A DNA stretch of 10,974 bases, from contig JAEINM010000102.1 of NCBI GenBank assembly GCA_016342385.1, forward strand, positions 1 through 10,974, read 5' to 3'. Positions 1 through 6,675 of this stretch are shown piece after piece. The stretch is from Spirochaetaceae bacterium. GTDB lineage: Bacteria; Spirochaetota; Spirochaetia; DSM-2461. Within the stretch, counting starts at the first letter, position 1; each line of letters begins with the position of its first letter. A program made the position numbers and the translations under genes. The notes below the pieces were generated by a model, which worked only from the letters and a program-made list of their open reading frames with translations, was not told where the DNA came from and did no database searches.

Positions 1-206
1 GGGAAGCTCTCAGGTTAAAGCACCGCTCTTATCAGACAGAAAAATCTTATATTCACTGGTTGGATTCTTTCCTGGTACTTTTGAAAAATAAAAATCCTGA
101 CGATGTTACTGAAAAAAACCTGAAAAGTTTTTTGACTTACCTTGCTGTTGAAAGAGGAGTATTCAATCCTGCCTTTTCCGACAACGCTAACCACAACAGC
201 TCTTAA
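1..206 (+). pseudogene. Degraded N-terminal fragment of an integron-integrase-like tyrosine recombinase
   Basis: The frame starting at position 3 is open from the left edge to a TAA at 204-206. Its translation runs through KHRSYQTEKSYIHWLDSFL and later FLTYLAVERGV, with NPDDVTEKNLKSF between them. The TEKSY..W segment and the FLxYLAVERxV segment are what I know from the N-terminal core-binding (SAM-like) domain of IntI-type tyrosine recombinases, which bind DNA beside the catalytic domain. After the ERGV block the similarity breaks: only a loose Asn-Pro-Ala-Phe match to the usual QNQAF block is left before the stop. I see no catalytic domain with the R..HxxR..Y residues in any frame up to position 1094. 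The gene is therefore truncated and probably inactive, and its start lies left of the window. A divergent XerC/D-type recombinase is an alternative. The family assignment rests on recalled motifs. Confidence 0.55.
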
Positions 207-227
207 CCGATGCAGCTTGTGGTGGTT
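189..227. repeat. Imperfect hairpin with bulged bases at the end of the integrase remnant
   Basis: AACCACAACAGC (189-200) pairs with GCTTGTGGTGGTT (215-227) around a 14-nt loop. The outer six pairs AACCAC/GTGGTT are perfect. The inner pairs continue with single unpaired bases at 196, 218 and 221. On the minus strand the arm is followed by GTTAGCGTTGTC. A bulged, imperfect stem ending near a GTTA sequence is reminiscent of an integron attC recombination site, but the outer RYYYAAC and GTTRRRY consensus boxes are not met exactly. I see this as a structure; the attC reading is an inference. Confidence 0.35.
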
Positions 228-643
228 TGAGACCTGCTCCTGAAAGCCGATCTCGAGGGGCCTACCCCTGGTCGGCTGAATACAGCCTGCGCGGGTATGC
301 ATACTGACCTCATCGATATTACAGTTGCGAAATTCCCTCCATCTATATGATAAAGGTGCCTTCTCGTGGCACACGTTCATGGCTTTGTTAAATATCGATT
401 TTATGAAGTCATATTATTCATAAATAATAAGCACTTTCTCCGATTAATATAGTGAAATCCAGCATGCCAGGACTTCATTGATGGGAAAGGATTATCATTT
501 GGAGGTAAATTCTTAATTTTTATCTATTGACCAAGCTTCTGTGTGCAGGCAACTGAAATGATGTTATTCATAGTGAAAAATGAAGATCATCTTAATCAAG
601 ACCCCTTGTAAGTTAAAGAAGAGAAGATGACTGGTAAATCATT

Positions 644-672
644 CTCCCCTCCTTCGGGGGATCCGGGGGGGG
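644..672. repeat. GC-rich repeat-like hairpin element
   Basis: In an otherwise AT-rich stretch there is a block with TCCCC (645-649), a TCCTTCG loop and GGGGA (657-661), followed by ATCC and a run of eight G residues (665-672). C-rich and G-rich arms around CCTTC resemble the short intergenic repeats scattered through many bacterial genomes. Only one copy lies in this window, so its repeat nature cannot be confirmed here. A weak transcription stop is another possible role, but there is no T-run after the stem on either strand. Confidence 0.3.
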
Positions 673-990
673 CAGGATTATAGGAATCTCAATATGTTTC
701 ATTAGTCCCATATGAATGGCCCAAAAAAAGATTCCGGATTCTACATTTCGTGAATGGAGGATTCCAAAAGCAGATATTCTTCCCGACTGAAAGATCTGTC
801 TGCTCCGGAATTGCTGCAAAACCCGGAACCACAAATTACTCATTATGAAATAGACTGTATGATCACAATTGAATCTTTCAATGTTGCTTTCGTCAGAATA
901 TATTCTCTCCATTTATTTTATACAAGGATTTAAATGCAAACACTGTGCCAACTTGTTAGAGCATGGTCAAAAGGACTTAGCACAAAACAT

Positions 991-1019
991 AAGATATTTT
1001 TCCTACGGGATAGTATCTT
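991..1019. promoter_or_regulatory. Hairpin upstream of the radical SAM gene
   Basis: AAGATATT (991-998) pairs with TAGTATCTT (1011-1019; positions 1012-1019 pair, one G-T). After a small internal loop, TCC (1001-1003) pairs with GGA (1008-1010) around a TACG loop. It lies about 75 nt before the ATG at 1095 and upstream of the proposed promoter, so it fits an operator or the end of an older transcript better than an attenuator for this gene. There is no T-run after the stem. Confidence 0.25.
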
Positions 1020-1060
1020 GCCCTTAAAAGATCCCACATTTATGTATGTGCTTTTTCAGA

Positions 1061-1088
1061 TTGACTGTTCTACTAATTCATTCATAAT
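1061..1088 (+). promoter_or_regulatory. Candidate sigma70-type promoter for the radical SAM gene
   Basis: TTGACT at 1061-1066 and CATAAT at 1083-1088 are separated by 16 nt and match the sigma70 consensus at 5 of 6 positions each. The -10 element ends only 6 nt before the ATG at 1095. Transcription would then start at or next to the start codon, leaving no room for a Shine-Dalgarno sequence, and none is visible. Confidence 0.45.
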
Positions 1089-1094
1089 AAAAAG

Positions 1095-2576
1095 ATGGAT
1101 ATAAAACAGGCCGTTGTTGCAGCACCATCGATCTGCGATTTTTACTTTACTCCGGAAAGGGCTTCAGCCCTTGGAGCCATTGCTGTAAAAGATCAATTAG
1201 AGAAACTGGGAATTAATGCGCCGGTTTTCAATCTTCCCCTGTTAAAACCACGGGGTCGGGAAATACCAATCCCCGAATCCCATCTTCATCTGAAACCCTT
1301 TATCTTAAGGGGGGAGAGAGGTCCCGTAAGTTTTTTCTCCCGCTACAAGAGGTTCGGACCCGATCCGTCAGAATCGGCACAGCTGATCCTCCGGAACAAT
1401 CCGCAGATTGTATTTATAAGTCTTTTTGCCTGGGCCTATGGAGAAGAGGCATTGGCACTGGCCGGAGAGATAAGAGCGATCGGGGGAATGGATATTCTGA
1501 TCATTATCGGAGGACCGGGTGCGGCCGTTCTGCCGGAGTACTTTTACAATTCCCGACTGTTTGATTTTGTTTCCACAGGAGATGGGGAAGATGAAATCCC
1601 CAAACTGATAAAGGCAATTAAAGAGGACTCCCTGACTGATCTTTCCAGCAGCAGGGTTATCAGTCAGAATTCACCGGCTCCTGCCCTCTCCTTCCGGAAG
1701 GACCAGAAAGGGAAACAATGGCTTTCCATGACCCTGTCGAAGGGTTGTCCTCTGCTCTGTCAGTTCTGTTCCAATTTTCTGACTCAGGGGAGAGTTTTCC
1801 GATCGACTCCACTGAATGCCCTAAAAGAAGAACTGAATCAGCTTCCGGTAAACAGGACAGAAAATCTGCATATCACTCTGGAAGATGACAATCTGCTCGT
1901 GAGTAAAAGCTACTTTACAGAACTTCTTGAAATGATAAAGGAGATTTTCCCTTTATCCACCTTTTCCATAGACAATGGGCTGGATTATACGAATATGACT
2001 ATTGAATTTGTCGACTACCTGGTCACCATGGGGTTTAACAGTTTCACTCTGTCTCTCGGATCATCAGACAGGGAAACCCTTAAAAAGGAAAAGCGGCCGG
2101 GGAATTTCAGAAAACTGGAGGAAATTCTGGCCCATCTTCACTCCAGGAATATACCCGTATCGACTTTCCTCATATGCGGCCTTCCCGAAGATTCCCGGGA
2201 GAGCATTATCAGCAGCCTGATCTATCTTCACAACCTGCCTACAGAGATCGGGATCTCCCTGTTCTACCCCGTACCGGGAATCCCCCGGTTTGAGGATAAG
2301 CAGATCTTTCTGAATAGAGTCCCGTCTCTCTGCTGCGGGTCATCGGCCTTCCCCTGGGGACAGTCGCTGAGTACAGAGGAAATGGTGACGTTTTTCAGAC
2401 TGGCAAGACTGTCAAATTTTTTCAATAAGAATAATAAGAGCACCGAAGAGATGGAATTGATGACAATTATTCAATCAGAAAAGAGGCTCCATACGCTACA
2501 GGGTAAAAGTAAAAGAATCATCGCGGTTCCTCATATGGCCGATTCTCTTGTTAAAGATTTTCTGTCCCGCTTATAG
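1095..2576 (+). CDS. B12-binding-like radical SAM protein
   Basis: This 493-residue protein has the layout of cobalamin-binding-domain radical SAM enzymes. Residues about 5-175 look like an alpha/beta B12-binding-type domain: PQIVFISLFAWAYGEEALA, then IIIGGPGAA at 136-144 and a STGDGEDEI segment at 160-168. The radical SAM core follows, with the 4Fe-4S cysteines in GCPLLCQFC (Cys218, Cys222, Cys225; CX3CX2C), an LEDDN strand near 262-266 and FLICGLPED near 358-366. Such enzymes cleave S-adenosylmethionine to a 5'-deoxyadenosyl radical in the cytosol; the substrate cannot be told from sequence. I see no DxHxxG cobalamin ligand motif, so B12 may be absent or bound base-on. The start is fixed by a stop in frame at 1074-1076, and no Shine-Dalgarno is present. 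The gene is single, 130 nt from the next plus-strand gene. A link to the selenium cluster is possible from position only. Confidence 0.85.
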   Translation: MDIKQAVVAAPSICDFYFTPERASALGAIAVKDQLEKLGINAPVFNLPLLKPRGREIPIPESHLHLKPFILRGERGPVSFFSRYKRFGPDPSESAQLILRNNPQIVFISLFAWAYGEEALALAGEIRAIGGMDILIIIGGPGAAVLPEYFYNSRLFDFVSTGDGEDEIPKLIKAIKEDSLTDLSSSRVISQNSPAPALSFRKDQKGKQWLSMTLSKGCPLLCQFCSNFLTQGRVFRSTPLNALKEELNQLPVNRTENLHITLEDDNLLVSKSYFTELLEMIKEIFPLSTFSIDNGLDYTNMTIEFVDYLVTMGFNSFTLSLGSSDRETLKKEKRPGNFRKLEEILAHLHSRNIPVSTFLICGLPEDSRESIISSLIYLHNLPTEIGISLFYPVPGIPRFEDKQIFLNRVPSLCCGSSAFPWGQSLSTEEMVTFFRLARLSNFFNKNNKSTEEMELMTIIQSEKRLHTLQGKSKRIIAVPHMADSLVKDFLSRL

Positions 2577-2586
2577 GAAAAAAAGA

Positions 2587-2608
2587 GAAATAGTATAAGA
2601 TCTATTTC
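2587..2608 (+). terminator. Weak hairpin after the radical SAM gene
   Basis: GAAATAG (2587-2593) pairs with CTATTTC (2602-2608) around an 8-nt loop, 10 nt after the TAG stop. The stem is AT-rich and has no direct T-run. A second dyad, AGATTT-GG-AAATCT at 2654-2667, is followed 9 nt later by seven T residues (2677-2683) but overlaps the region proposed as the promoter of the next gene. Either could help end transcription; neither is a textbook terminator. Confidence 0.25.
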
Positions 2609-2671
2609 CATAAATGAAAATGATGAAACTATTTCTATTCAATTCATTTCTACAGATTTGGAAATCTTGAT

Positions 2672-2700
2672 TTGACTTTTTTTCATCCCTGACGCATCAT
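2672..2700 (+). promoter_or_regulatory. Candidate promoter for the CcdA/DsbD-like gene
   Basis: TTGACT (2672-2677) and CATCAT (2695-2700) are separated by 17 nt. The -35 matches the sigma70 consensus at 5 of 6 positions and the -10 at 4 of 6. The -10 again ends 6 nt before the ATG (2707), the same geometry as upstream of 1095. Confidence 0.35.
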
Positions 2701-2706
2701 CTCTTC

Positions 2707-4122
2707 ATGAGACAACCGGGAAAGCTAATTATCATTTTTGCCATTCTATTGACCTGTGTATGCCTACAGGTATTTTCAGAAATCGCCCTTTCTTCGGAAC
2801 AGACTGATCTGGGATGGATTATAGAAATAACCAATCATTCCGATAGAGACTATGATGGGATGGTCATATCCGCTTCACCGGATTACAAGCCCGAGTCGGG
2901 ACAATTCTTAGTTGAACCGGGAAAAACCGTCACATTGGAGATAAAATCTGCTGGGGATTCAGACCAGAGGGATGAACCTGTCTACATCAGAATGATTTCC
3001 GATCATCCCGAGAATCCCGGTTTGCTGACTCTGGGAAACGCAGCCCTTTCGAACACCTTTTTATCAACAGAAAAATCTTCCCCTGGAATTCTGCTGGAGT
3101 ATTATTATACGCCCGCCTGCAGCAGCTGCCGGGAATTCCTCGAAAGGGAGATTCCCCTCCTGGAGGAAAAACTCGAACTTCTCATTAATGTCAGAAATAT
3201 CAATATAACTGAGCCCGATGGGCTGATAGCCATGAATACACGTCTGAAATCACTGAAAAGCTCAGAAAAGAAGCTCCCCCTGCTAATAAGCGGAGATGTG
3301 ATTCTAGCCGGAGACAAGGCCATTACTGAAGAACTGGAATCCCTTCTTCTCAGCATTTCTGAAGGGAAAAATCTTCCCCTTGTTACAGGGGACATTAGTG
3401 AGGATTCAAGTCGGCTGAAGCTGTCAGTTCTGCCCATTTTACTGGCTGGGCTACTGGACGGAATTAACCCCTGCGCCTTCAGCACACTAATCTTTCTACT
3501 CTCCTGGCTGACTCTGGCAGGCAGGGACAGAAGACAGATTCTTCTGACGGGCATTTTCTTTTCCTCGGCTGTTTTTCTGACCTATTACACTGTGGGTCTG
3601 GGAGCCTTTACAGCTCTTCGGAGCAGTGAAACAGTACCGCTCATAGCTTCAGCGTTGAAATACGCCATGGCTTTACTTATGGTCATTCTGGGAATCATCC
3701 ATATAATCGATTACAGAAAAGTCAGACAGGGTCGTTCCGGCGAAATCACCCTGCAGCTGAGTAAAGAGAGGAAAAAGAAGATCCACAGCCTGATCCGAGG
3801 CAAAGCGAGACAGGCCGGTTTATTCGCCGGATCCATTACACTGGGAGTCCTGGTTACCATCTATGAACTGGGCTGTACGGGTCAGGTTTACCTTCCCACT
3901 CTTATGTATATGGTGAGGATTGAAAGAGCCCTTTCCTCATACTTTCTCTTGGGACTATATAATCTGGCTTTTATTATACCTCTGATTATAGTGTTTATCG
4001 CCGCATGGAAAGGGATTGGTTCTGAAAAGCTGACCCTGTGGTTTCAGAAAAACCTGGCTGGAGTCAAACTACTTTCTGCTCTCTTTTTTATACTAATGGC
4101 CGGATTACTGGTTCTTTTCTAG
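2707..4122 (+). CDS. Thioredoxin-like / CcdA-DsbD-like membrane thiol-disulfide protein
   Basis: The 471-residue protein starts with a signal peptide or N-terminal membrane segment (hydrophobic residues 7-23). Next come a beta-rich extracytoplasmic region (about 30-115) and a thioredoxin-like domain (about 127-220) with a CSSC motif (Cys138, Cys141) and a candidate cis-proline at Pro191 in KLPLLI. The C-terminal half has about six membrane helices of the CcdA/DsbD type, with one cysteine in GINPCAF (Cys256) and one in YELGCTG (Cys390). That is the paired-cysteine arrangement by which this family passes electrons across the membrane. The likely role is carrying reductant from the cytoplasm to the outer face; the final target is unknown. 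In classical DsbD the thioredoxin domain is C-terminal, whereas here it precedes the membrane core. No Shine-Dalgarno is visible. The 3' end overlaps the convergent lipoprotein gene by 18 nt. Confidence 0.82.
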   Translation: MRQPGKLIIIFAILLTCVCLQVFSEIALSSEQTDLGWIIEITNHSDRDYDGMVISASPDYKPESGQFLVEPGKTVTLEIKSAGDSDQRDEPVYIRMISDHPENPGLLTLGNAALSNTFLSTEKSSPGILLEYYYTPACSSCREFLEREIPLLEEKLELLINVRNINITEPDGLIAMNTRLKSLKSSEKKLPLLISGDVILAGDKAITEELESLLLSISEGKNLPLVTGDISEDSSRLKLSVLPILLAGLLDGINPCAFSTLIFLLSWLTLAGRDRRQILLTGIFFSSAVFLTYYTVGLGAFTALRSSETVPLIASALKYAMALLMVILGIIHIIDYRKVRQGRSGEITLQLSKERKKKIHSLIRGKARQAGLFAGSITLGVLVTIYELGCTGQVYLPTLMYMVRIERALSSYFLLGLYNLAFIIPLIIVFIAAWKGIGSEKLTLWFQKNLAGVKLLSALFFILMAGLLVLF

Positions 4123-4464
4123 CCCCTCAACCATGGTGGAGATCTCTTCATATCCCACATAATACTGATTTTTCACTATGAGAAGAGGGAGAGAATGGGA
4201 GATTTGGGCAAGATTTTTTTCTGTCAGGAGATCTCTCATGGCAAGGGCATCATCGTCGTGAATGATATTGCGGGATTTTCCTCCGAGCTCTATTACCGAT
4301 TCTGCCAGCTCTTCAGCCATAACATATTCCTCACAGCTTGGACATAACTCAAGGTAATAGAAGTGAATGTCCGCCTCGACGGTTCTTTTATGAGAACAGG
4401 AAATTGAAAGGAACAAAAAACTTATAGAGAAACATATAATCACCAGTTTATTCATAGAGCTCAT
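4105..4464 (-). CDS. Small thioredoxin-like lipoprotein
   Basis: The 119-residue product has a short charged start, a hydrophobic stretch (8-22) and Cys23 in LFLSISC, a relaxed lipobox of the type tolerated in spirochaetes. The mature part looks like a minimal thioredoxin fold: HFYYLELCPSCEEY carries a CPSC active-site motif (Cys41, Cys44), and SLPLLIV has a candidate cis-proline (Pro93). Its layout (YY...CxxC, then an alpha-rich middle, LPLLI and a glycine-containing strand) closely parallels the thioredoxin-like domain of the convergent membrane protein, so the two are probably related and may be redox partners outside the cytoplasm. Start choice is uncertain: Met1 at 4464 and Met4 at 4455 are both possible, and neither has a clear Shine-Dalgarno sequence. 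The gene ends 18 nt inside its neighbour. Confidence 0.72.
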   Translation of the reverse strand: MSSMNKLVIICFSISFLFLSISCSHKRTVEADIHFYYLELCPSCEEYVMAEELAESVIELGGKSRNIIHDDDALAMRDLLTEKNLAQISHSLPLLIVKNQYYVGYEEISTMVEGLEKNQ

Positions 4465-4521
4465 TCTAATAATGATTCACAGAGGTTGCAAGAGAGGAAA
4501 AACTCTCTCAATCTCAGATAA

Positions 4522-4902
4522 TCAGGGATTTTGCACATGTTTGCCCCTATGGATCTCTATTCTCAGCCAGATTCGCTGAAATATACCCGCGAAAAAAAGA
4601 CTTATTCCCGGGAGTGCCGCCCCCATGGCAAACAATTGATACAGGTTTATCCAGTCTTCTTCTGTCGGAGCACCGGACGAATCGAATTGAATTGTCATTT
4701 TGATGAGAAGAGCCCATATAGTTCCAGTTAGAATAGTACCGATTAGCCAGGTCTTCCACATTGATCTTCTTTCAATCCCATTTTTTTTCAGCTTCTTCAT
4801 AGTCATAAGGAACATTATGATCCCCGGTATAATAGTCAGAGTAAAGATAAAGAAAGCCACAATAAAAGCTATAGCACTAAGCATAGATGTTACATTCCCC
4901 AT
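4522..4902 (-). CDS. Small three-helix membrane protein of unknown function
   Basis: I do not recognise this 126-residue protein. It has three hydrophobic segments, about residues 8-34, 51-70 and 88-108, separated by a basic loop (KKLKKNGIERR, 36-46) and an acidic loop (about 73-85), and it ends in a basic tail. The positive-inside rule suggests that the basic loop and the tail are cytoplasmic, which three segments would permit. There are no cysteines and no motif I can assign. The ATG lies 9 nt after the TGA of the MOSC gene and in the same frame, without a good Shine-Dalgarno, so translation probably depends on reinitiation from the MOSC gene. Its place in the moeA-MOSC operon suggests a link to molybdenum or selenium metabolism, but function is unknown. 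Confidence 0.65.
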   Translation of the reverse strand: MGNVTSMLSAIAFIVAFFIFTLTIIPGIIMFLMTMKKLKKNGIERRSMWKTWLIGTILTGTIWALLIKMTIQFDSSGAPTEEDWINLYQLFAMGAALPGISLFFAGIFQRIWLRIEIHRGKHVQNP

Positions 4903-4911
4903 CTGTAGGTT

Positions 4912-5355
4912 TCATAAATAGCACTCACTTTCACAGGTAATTTTTCCACCTTTCATTACTTTGACAAAGATCCCTTTTCTCGGCATAACACAATCCCCCA
5001 CAGTATGGAATATGGCACAGTGCTGATGGCATTCCTTACCGATCTGAGTCACTTCTACTTCGGCATCTCCCAAAAATAAACGGGTACCAACGGCAAGAGA
5101 GCTCAAGTCCACACCTTCTGTCGTGATATTCTCGGCGAAATCTCCGAAATGGATTTCAATCCCCTTCCCTTTTATAGTCTCGATATCCTCTTCTGCCAAT
5201 AGAGAAATCTGCCGGTGCCAGTCTCCCGCATGAGCATCTCCCATAATACCGTGATCCGGTTTCAATTCCATTTCTGCTACGGGCTTTTTCTGAACACCTT
5301 TCTTTTCCGATATATTGAGACTGAGTATTTTAAATCTTTTACAAGAGTCTGACAT
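4912..5355 (-). CDS. MOSC domain protein
   Basis: The 147-residue product is a stand-alone MOSC (molybdenum cofactor sulfurase C-terminal) domain, a family thought to carry or transfer sulfur for molybdenum cofactor. Visible marks are HGIMGDAHAGDWHRQISLL (35-53), GDFAENITTEG (71-81) and IGKECHQHCAIFHTVGDCVM (105-124). The cysteines at 109, 113 and 122 are candidates for carrying the persulfide or selenide, and two more cysteines lie near the C-terminus (141, 145). The GKECH..C.I....GDCVMP.KGIF pattern is typical of the small MOSC proteins found beside moaB/mogA and moeA genes. The start overlaps the end of moeA by 17 nt, with a purine-rich ribosome site (GGAGAAAGGGG) upstream. The stop is TGA, in frame with the downstream membrane-protein ATG. 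Confidence 0.9.
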   Translation of the reverse strand: MSDSCKRFKILSLNISEKKGVQKKPVAEMELKPDHGIMGDAHAGDWHRQISLLAEEDIETIKGKGIEIHFGDFAENITTEGVDLSSLAVGTRLFLGDAEVEVTQIGKECHQHCAIFHTVGDCVMPRKGIFVKVMKGGKITCESECYL

Positions 5356-6505
5356 GAACGGTTTCCCCTTTCTCCACTTTCTCGATCCCCGCTTCTACAA
5401 CAATAAGACCTTTAGCTTCTGCCATGGCATTTAAATGGGACGATCCATGATACCTGACGGGAACGACTTCTTCATCGACCCATTTAACAGGCAGAAATTC
5501 CGTTCTATCCCAGGTTTTCCGCGTAATGCTTTCTCCCAGCACACCTCTGAGAAATGCCGGCTCATAATTCAGTCCGCATAATTTCTGAATCAAATACTTA
5601 ACAAATACTTCAAAAAGAATAAAGGTCGAGACAGGATTTCCCGGTAGTCCAAAAACAAAAGTGTTTTCATTTTTTCCAAACCAGAGAGGTCTGCCCGGTT
5701 TTATAGCAGCTTTATGAAATATTTTTGTAACGCCCTCTTCTTCCAGTATCCCGGGAACATAATCAAATTCCCCCATGGAAACACCGCCGGAAAGAAGAAC
5801 AATATCATTTTCCCTCAAAGCTTGGTGGACTGTGTTTCTCAATGCCTCCCGATCATCGGCAACAATGCCGTAATAGTGGACTGGACACCCCCAGATATCT
5901 GCCTGGGCCATCAGCTGAGGACCATTGCTGTTATATATTTCTCCATCTTTCAGCTCTTCTCCGGGATCTTTTAATTCCGTTCCGGTTGTAACAATGCCAA
6001 TAGAAGGGGCAATGGCGACTTCCACTTGGGCAATACCCATGGAAGCCAGGATTCCCATGTCACCGGCACTGAGGATACGGGGAGTCAGAGCGGGATCCCC
6101 TTTTCTGATATTTTCACCACGGCCTATGATATTTATAAGGGGATCATCCTTATCGATGACAACAGAATCACCCTCCCTATGACTGTACTCAATCCGTATG
6201 ACACGACCGGTTCCCTCGGGAACTTTCGCTCCGGTCATAATGGCCGCACAGGTTCCCGGTTCGATGATGACTGTCGAAGCATCTCCTGCCGCAACAGTAG
6301 CGATAGATCTTAATATAGTTGATTTTTCATCTTTACGTATGGCCCATCCATCCATTGCCGACTTGTCGAAAGGGGGAGAGTCCATGGGAGATTGAACCGG
6401 TTTAACAAGGAGTCTTCCGACTGCTTCTTTTAAGAGGACTTTTTCATATAAAACAGGCCTGGACTGCTGGTCCAGTATATTAAAAATATCCTTTACATTT
6501 ATCAT
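5339..6505 (-). CDS. moeA: MoeA-like molybdopterin molybdotransferase
   Basis: The 388-residue protein matches MoeA in length and order of motifs. MoeA inserts molybdate into adenylylated molybdopterin to finish molybdenum cofactor in the cytosol. I see MDSPPFDKSAMDGWA (41-55), TGAKVPEGTG (91-100), the MPT-binding-fold start IVTTGTEL (171-178) with YNSN (191-194), SGGVSMGEFDYV (239-250), KAAIKPGRPL (265-274) and FGLPGNPVS (285-293). A C-terminal beta-barrel (domain IV) follows at about 315-388. Diverged MoeA copies accompany selenium-dependent molybdenum hydroxylase genes, so this one may be dedicated to that cofactor rather than being the housekeeping enzyme; the sequence alone does not decide. 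It is the first gene of a three-gene minus-strand operon, divergent from xdhC-yqeB. A weak AAAGAG ribosome site precedes the ATG. Confidence 0.93.
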   Translation of the reverse strand: MINVKDIFNILDQQSRPVLYEKVLLKEAVGRLLVKPVQSPMDSPPFDKSAMDGWAIRKDEKSTILRSIATVAAGDASTVIIEPGTCAAIMTGAKVPEGTGRVIRIEYSHREGDSVVIDKDDPLINIIGRGENIRKGDPALTPRILSAGDMGILASMGIAQVEVAIAPSIGIVTTGTELKDPGEELKDGEIYNSNGPQLMAQADIWGCPVHYYGIVADDREALRNTVHQALRENDIVLLSGGVSMGEFDYVPGILEEEGVTKIFHKAAIKPGRPLWFGKNENTFVFGLPGNPVSTFILFEVFVKYLIQKLCGLNYEPAFLRGVLGESITRKTWDRTEFLPVKWVDEEVVPVRYHGSSHLNAMAEAKGLIVVEAGIEKVEKGETVHVRLL

Positions 6506-6527
6506 AGTATTTTCTCTTTATTCTGAA

Positions 6528-6557
6528 ATTGTACTTATAATAACATAAAATCAGCAA
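6528..6557 (-). promoter_or_regulatory. Candidate promoter for the moeA-MOSC operon
   Basis: Read on the minus strand, TTGCTG (6557-6552) and TACAAT (6533-6528) are separated by 18 nt. The -10 matches 5 of 6 sigma70 consensus positions and the -35 only the TTG. Transcription would start near 6521, giving a leader of about 15 nt. An alternative -10 (TATTAT, 6542-6537) has no fitting -35. If this promoter is used, the hairpin at 6571-6626 lies upstream of it and is not part of the moeA leader. Confidence 0.3.
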
Positions 6558-6570
6558 TCTTGTGGATGGA

Positions 6571-6626
6571 AAAAAAACGTCTGAACTGTGATGACCGTGA
6601 TGAATGTAAATAATCACAGTTCAGAC
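6571..6626 (-). terminator. Perfect 14-bp stem-loop with T-run, in the divergent region
   Basis: GTCTGAACTGTGAT (6579-6592) and ATCACAGTTCAGAC (6613-6626) are perfect inverted repeats around a 20-nt loop. On the minus strand the stem is followed by G and then T residues: the plus strand has seven A residues at 6571-6577, preceded by one more at 6570. This is the form of an intrinsic terminator acting on minus-strand transcripts. No minus-strand gene lies immediately upstream, so it may stop antisense transcripts from the xdhC side, act as an attenuator if a moeA transcript starts farther upstream, or be a large operator. The loop and stem also contain GTGATGA twice (6588-6594 and 6597-6603). 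Confidence 0.5.
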
Positions 6627-6675
6627 AATGAACCGGGTATGAGATACATGATAAATTCAATAGGATGATCCGGTA

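Larger units (their letters stand above)
207..1094. other. Gene-poor region with no recognisable gene
   Basis: This stretch of nearly 890 bases holds no open frame I can defend on either strand. It has frequent stops in the plus frames, and the longer minus-strand frames give translations without recognisable motifs or sensible start signals. It contains a GC-rich repeat-like hairpin (644-672), a second hairpin (991-1019) and a promoter-like pair just before the radical SAM gene. No continuation of the integrase catalytic domain was found. It may be decayed mobile or cassette DNA, given the integrase remnant at its left edge; that is inference. Confidence 0.5.

Noticed and set aside
15..380. 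Open frame of 121 codons on the minus strand
   Set aside because: It lies antisense to the integrase remnant, its translation has no recognisable motif, and its composition looks like non-coding sequence.
613..912. Open frame of 99 codons on the minus strand
   Set aside because: Its C-terminus (LPPPDPPKEG) is a translation of the GC-rich repeat-like element, and no domain, signal or ribosome site supports it.
754..933. 59-codon plus-strand frame starting MEDSKSRYSS
   Set aside because: It has no Shine-Dalgarno and no recognisable family, and its end is low-information. An in-frame TGA just upstream (751-753) would extend it, but there is no homology reason to invoke selenocysteine.
2002..2220. 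72-codon plus-strand frame inside the radical SAM gene
   Set aside because: It is a shadow frame in a well-supported coding sequence, with no motif of its own.
3105..3554. 149-codon minus-strand frame inside the CcdA/DsbD-like gene
   Set aside because: It is antisense to clear thioredoxin-like and membrane coding sequence, and serine/arginine-rich as expected for a shadow.
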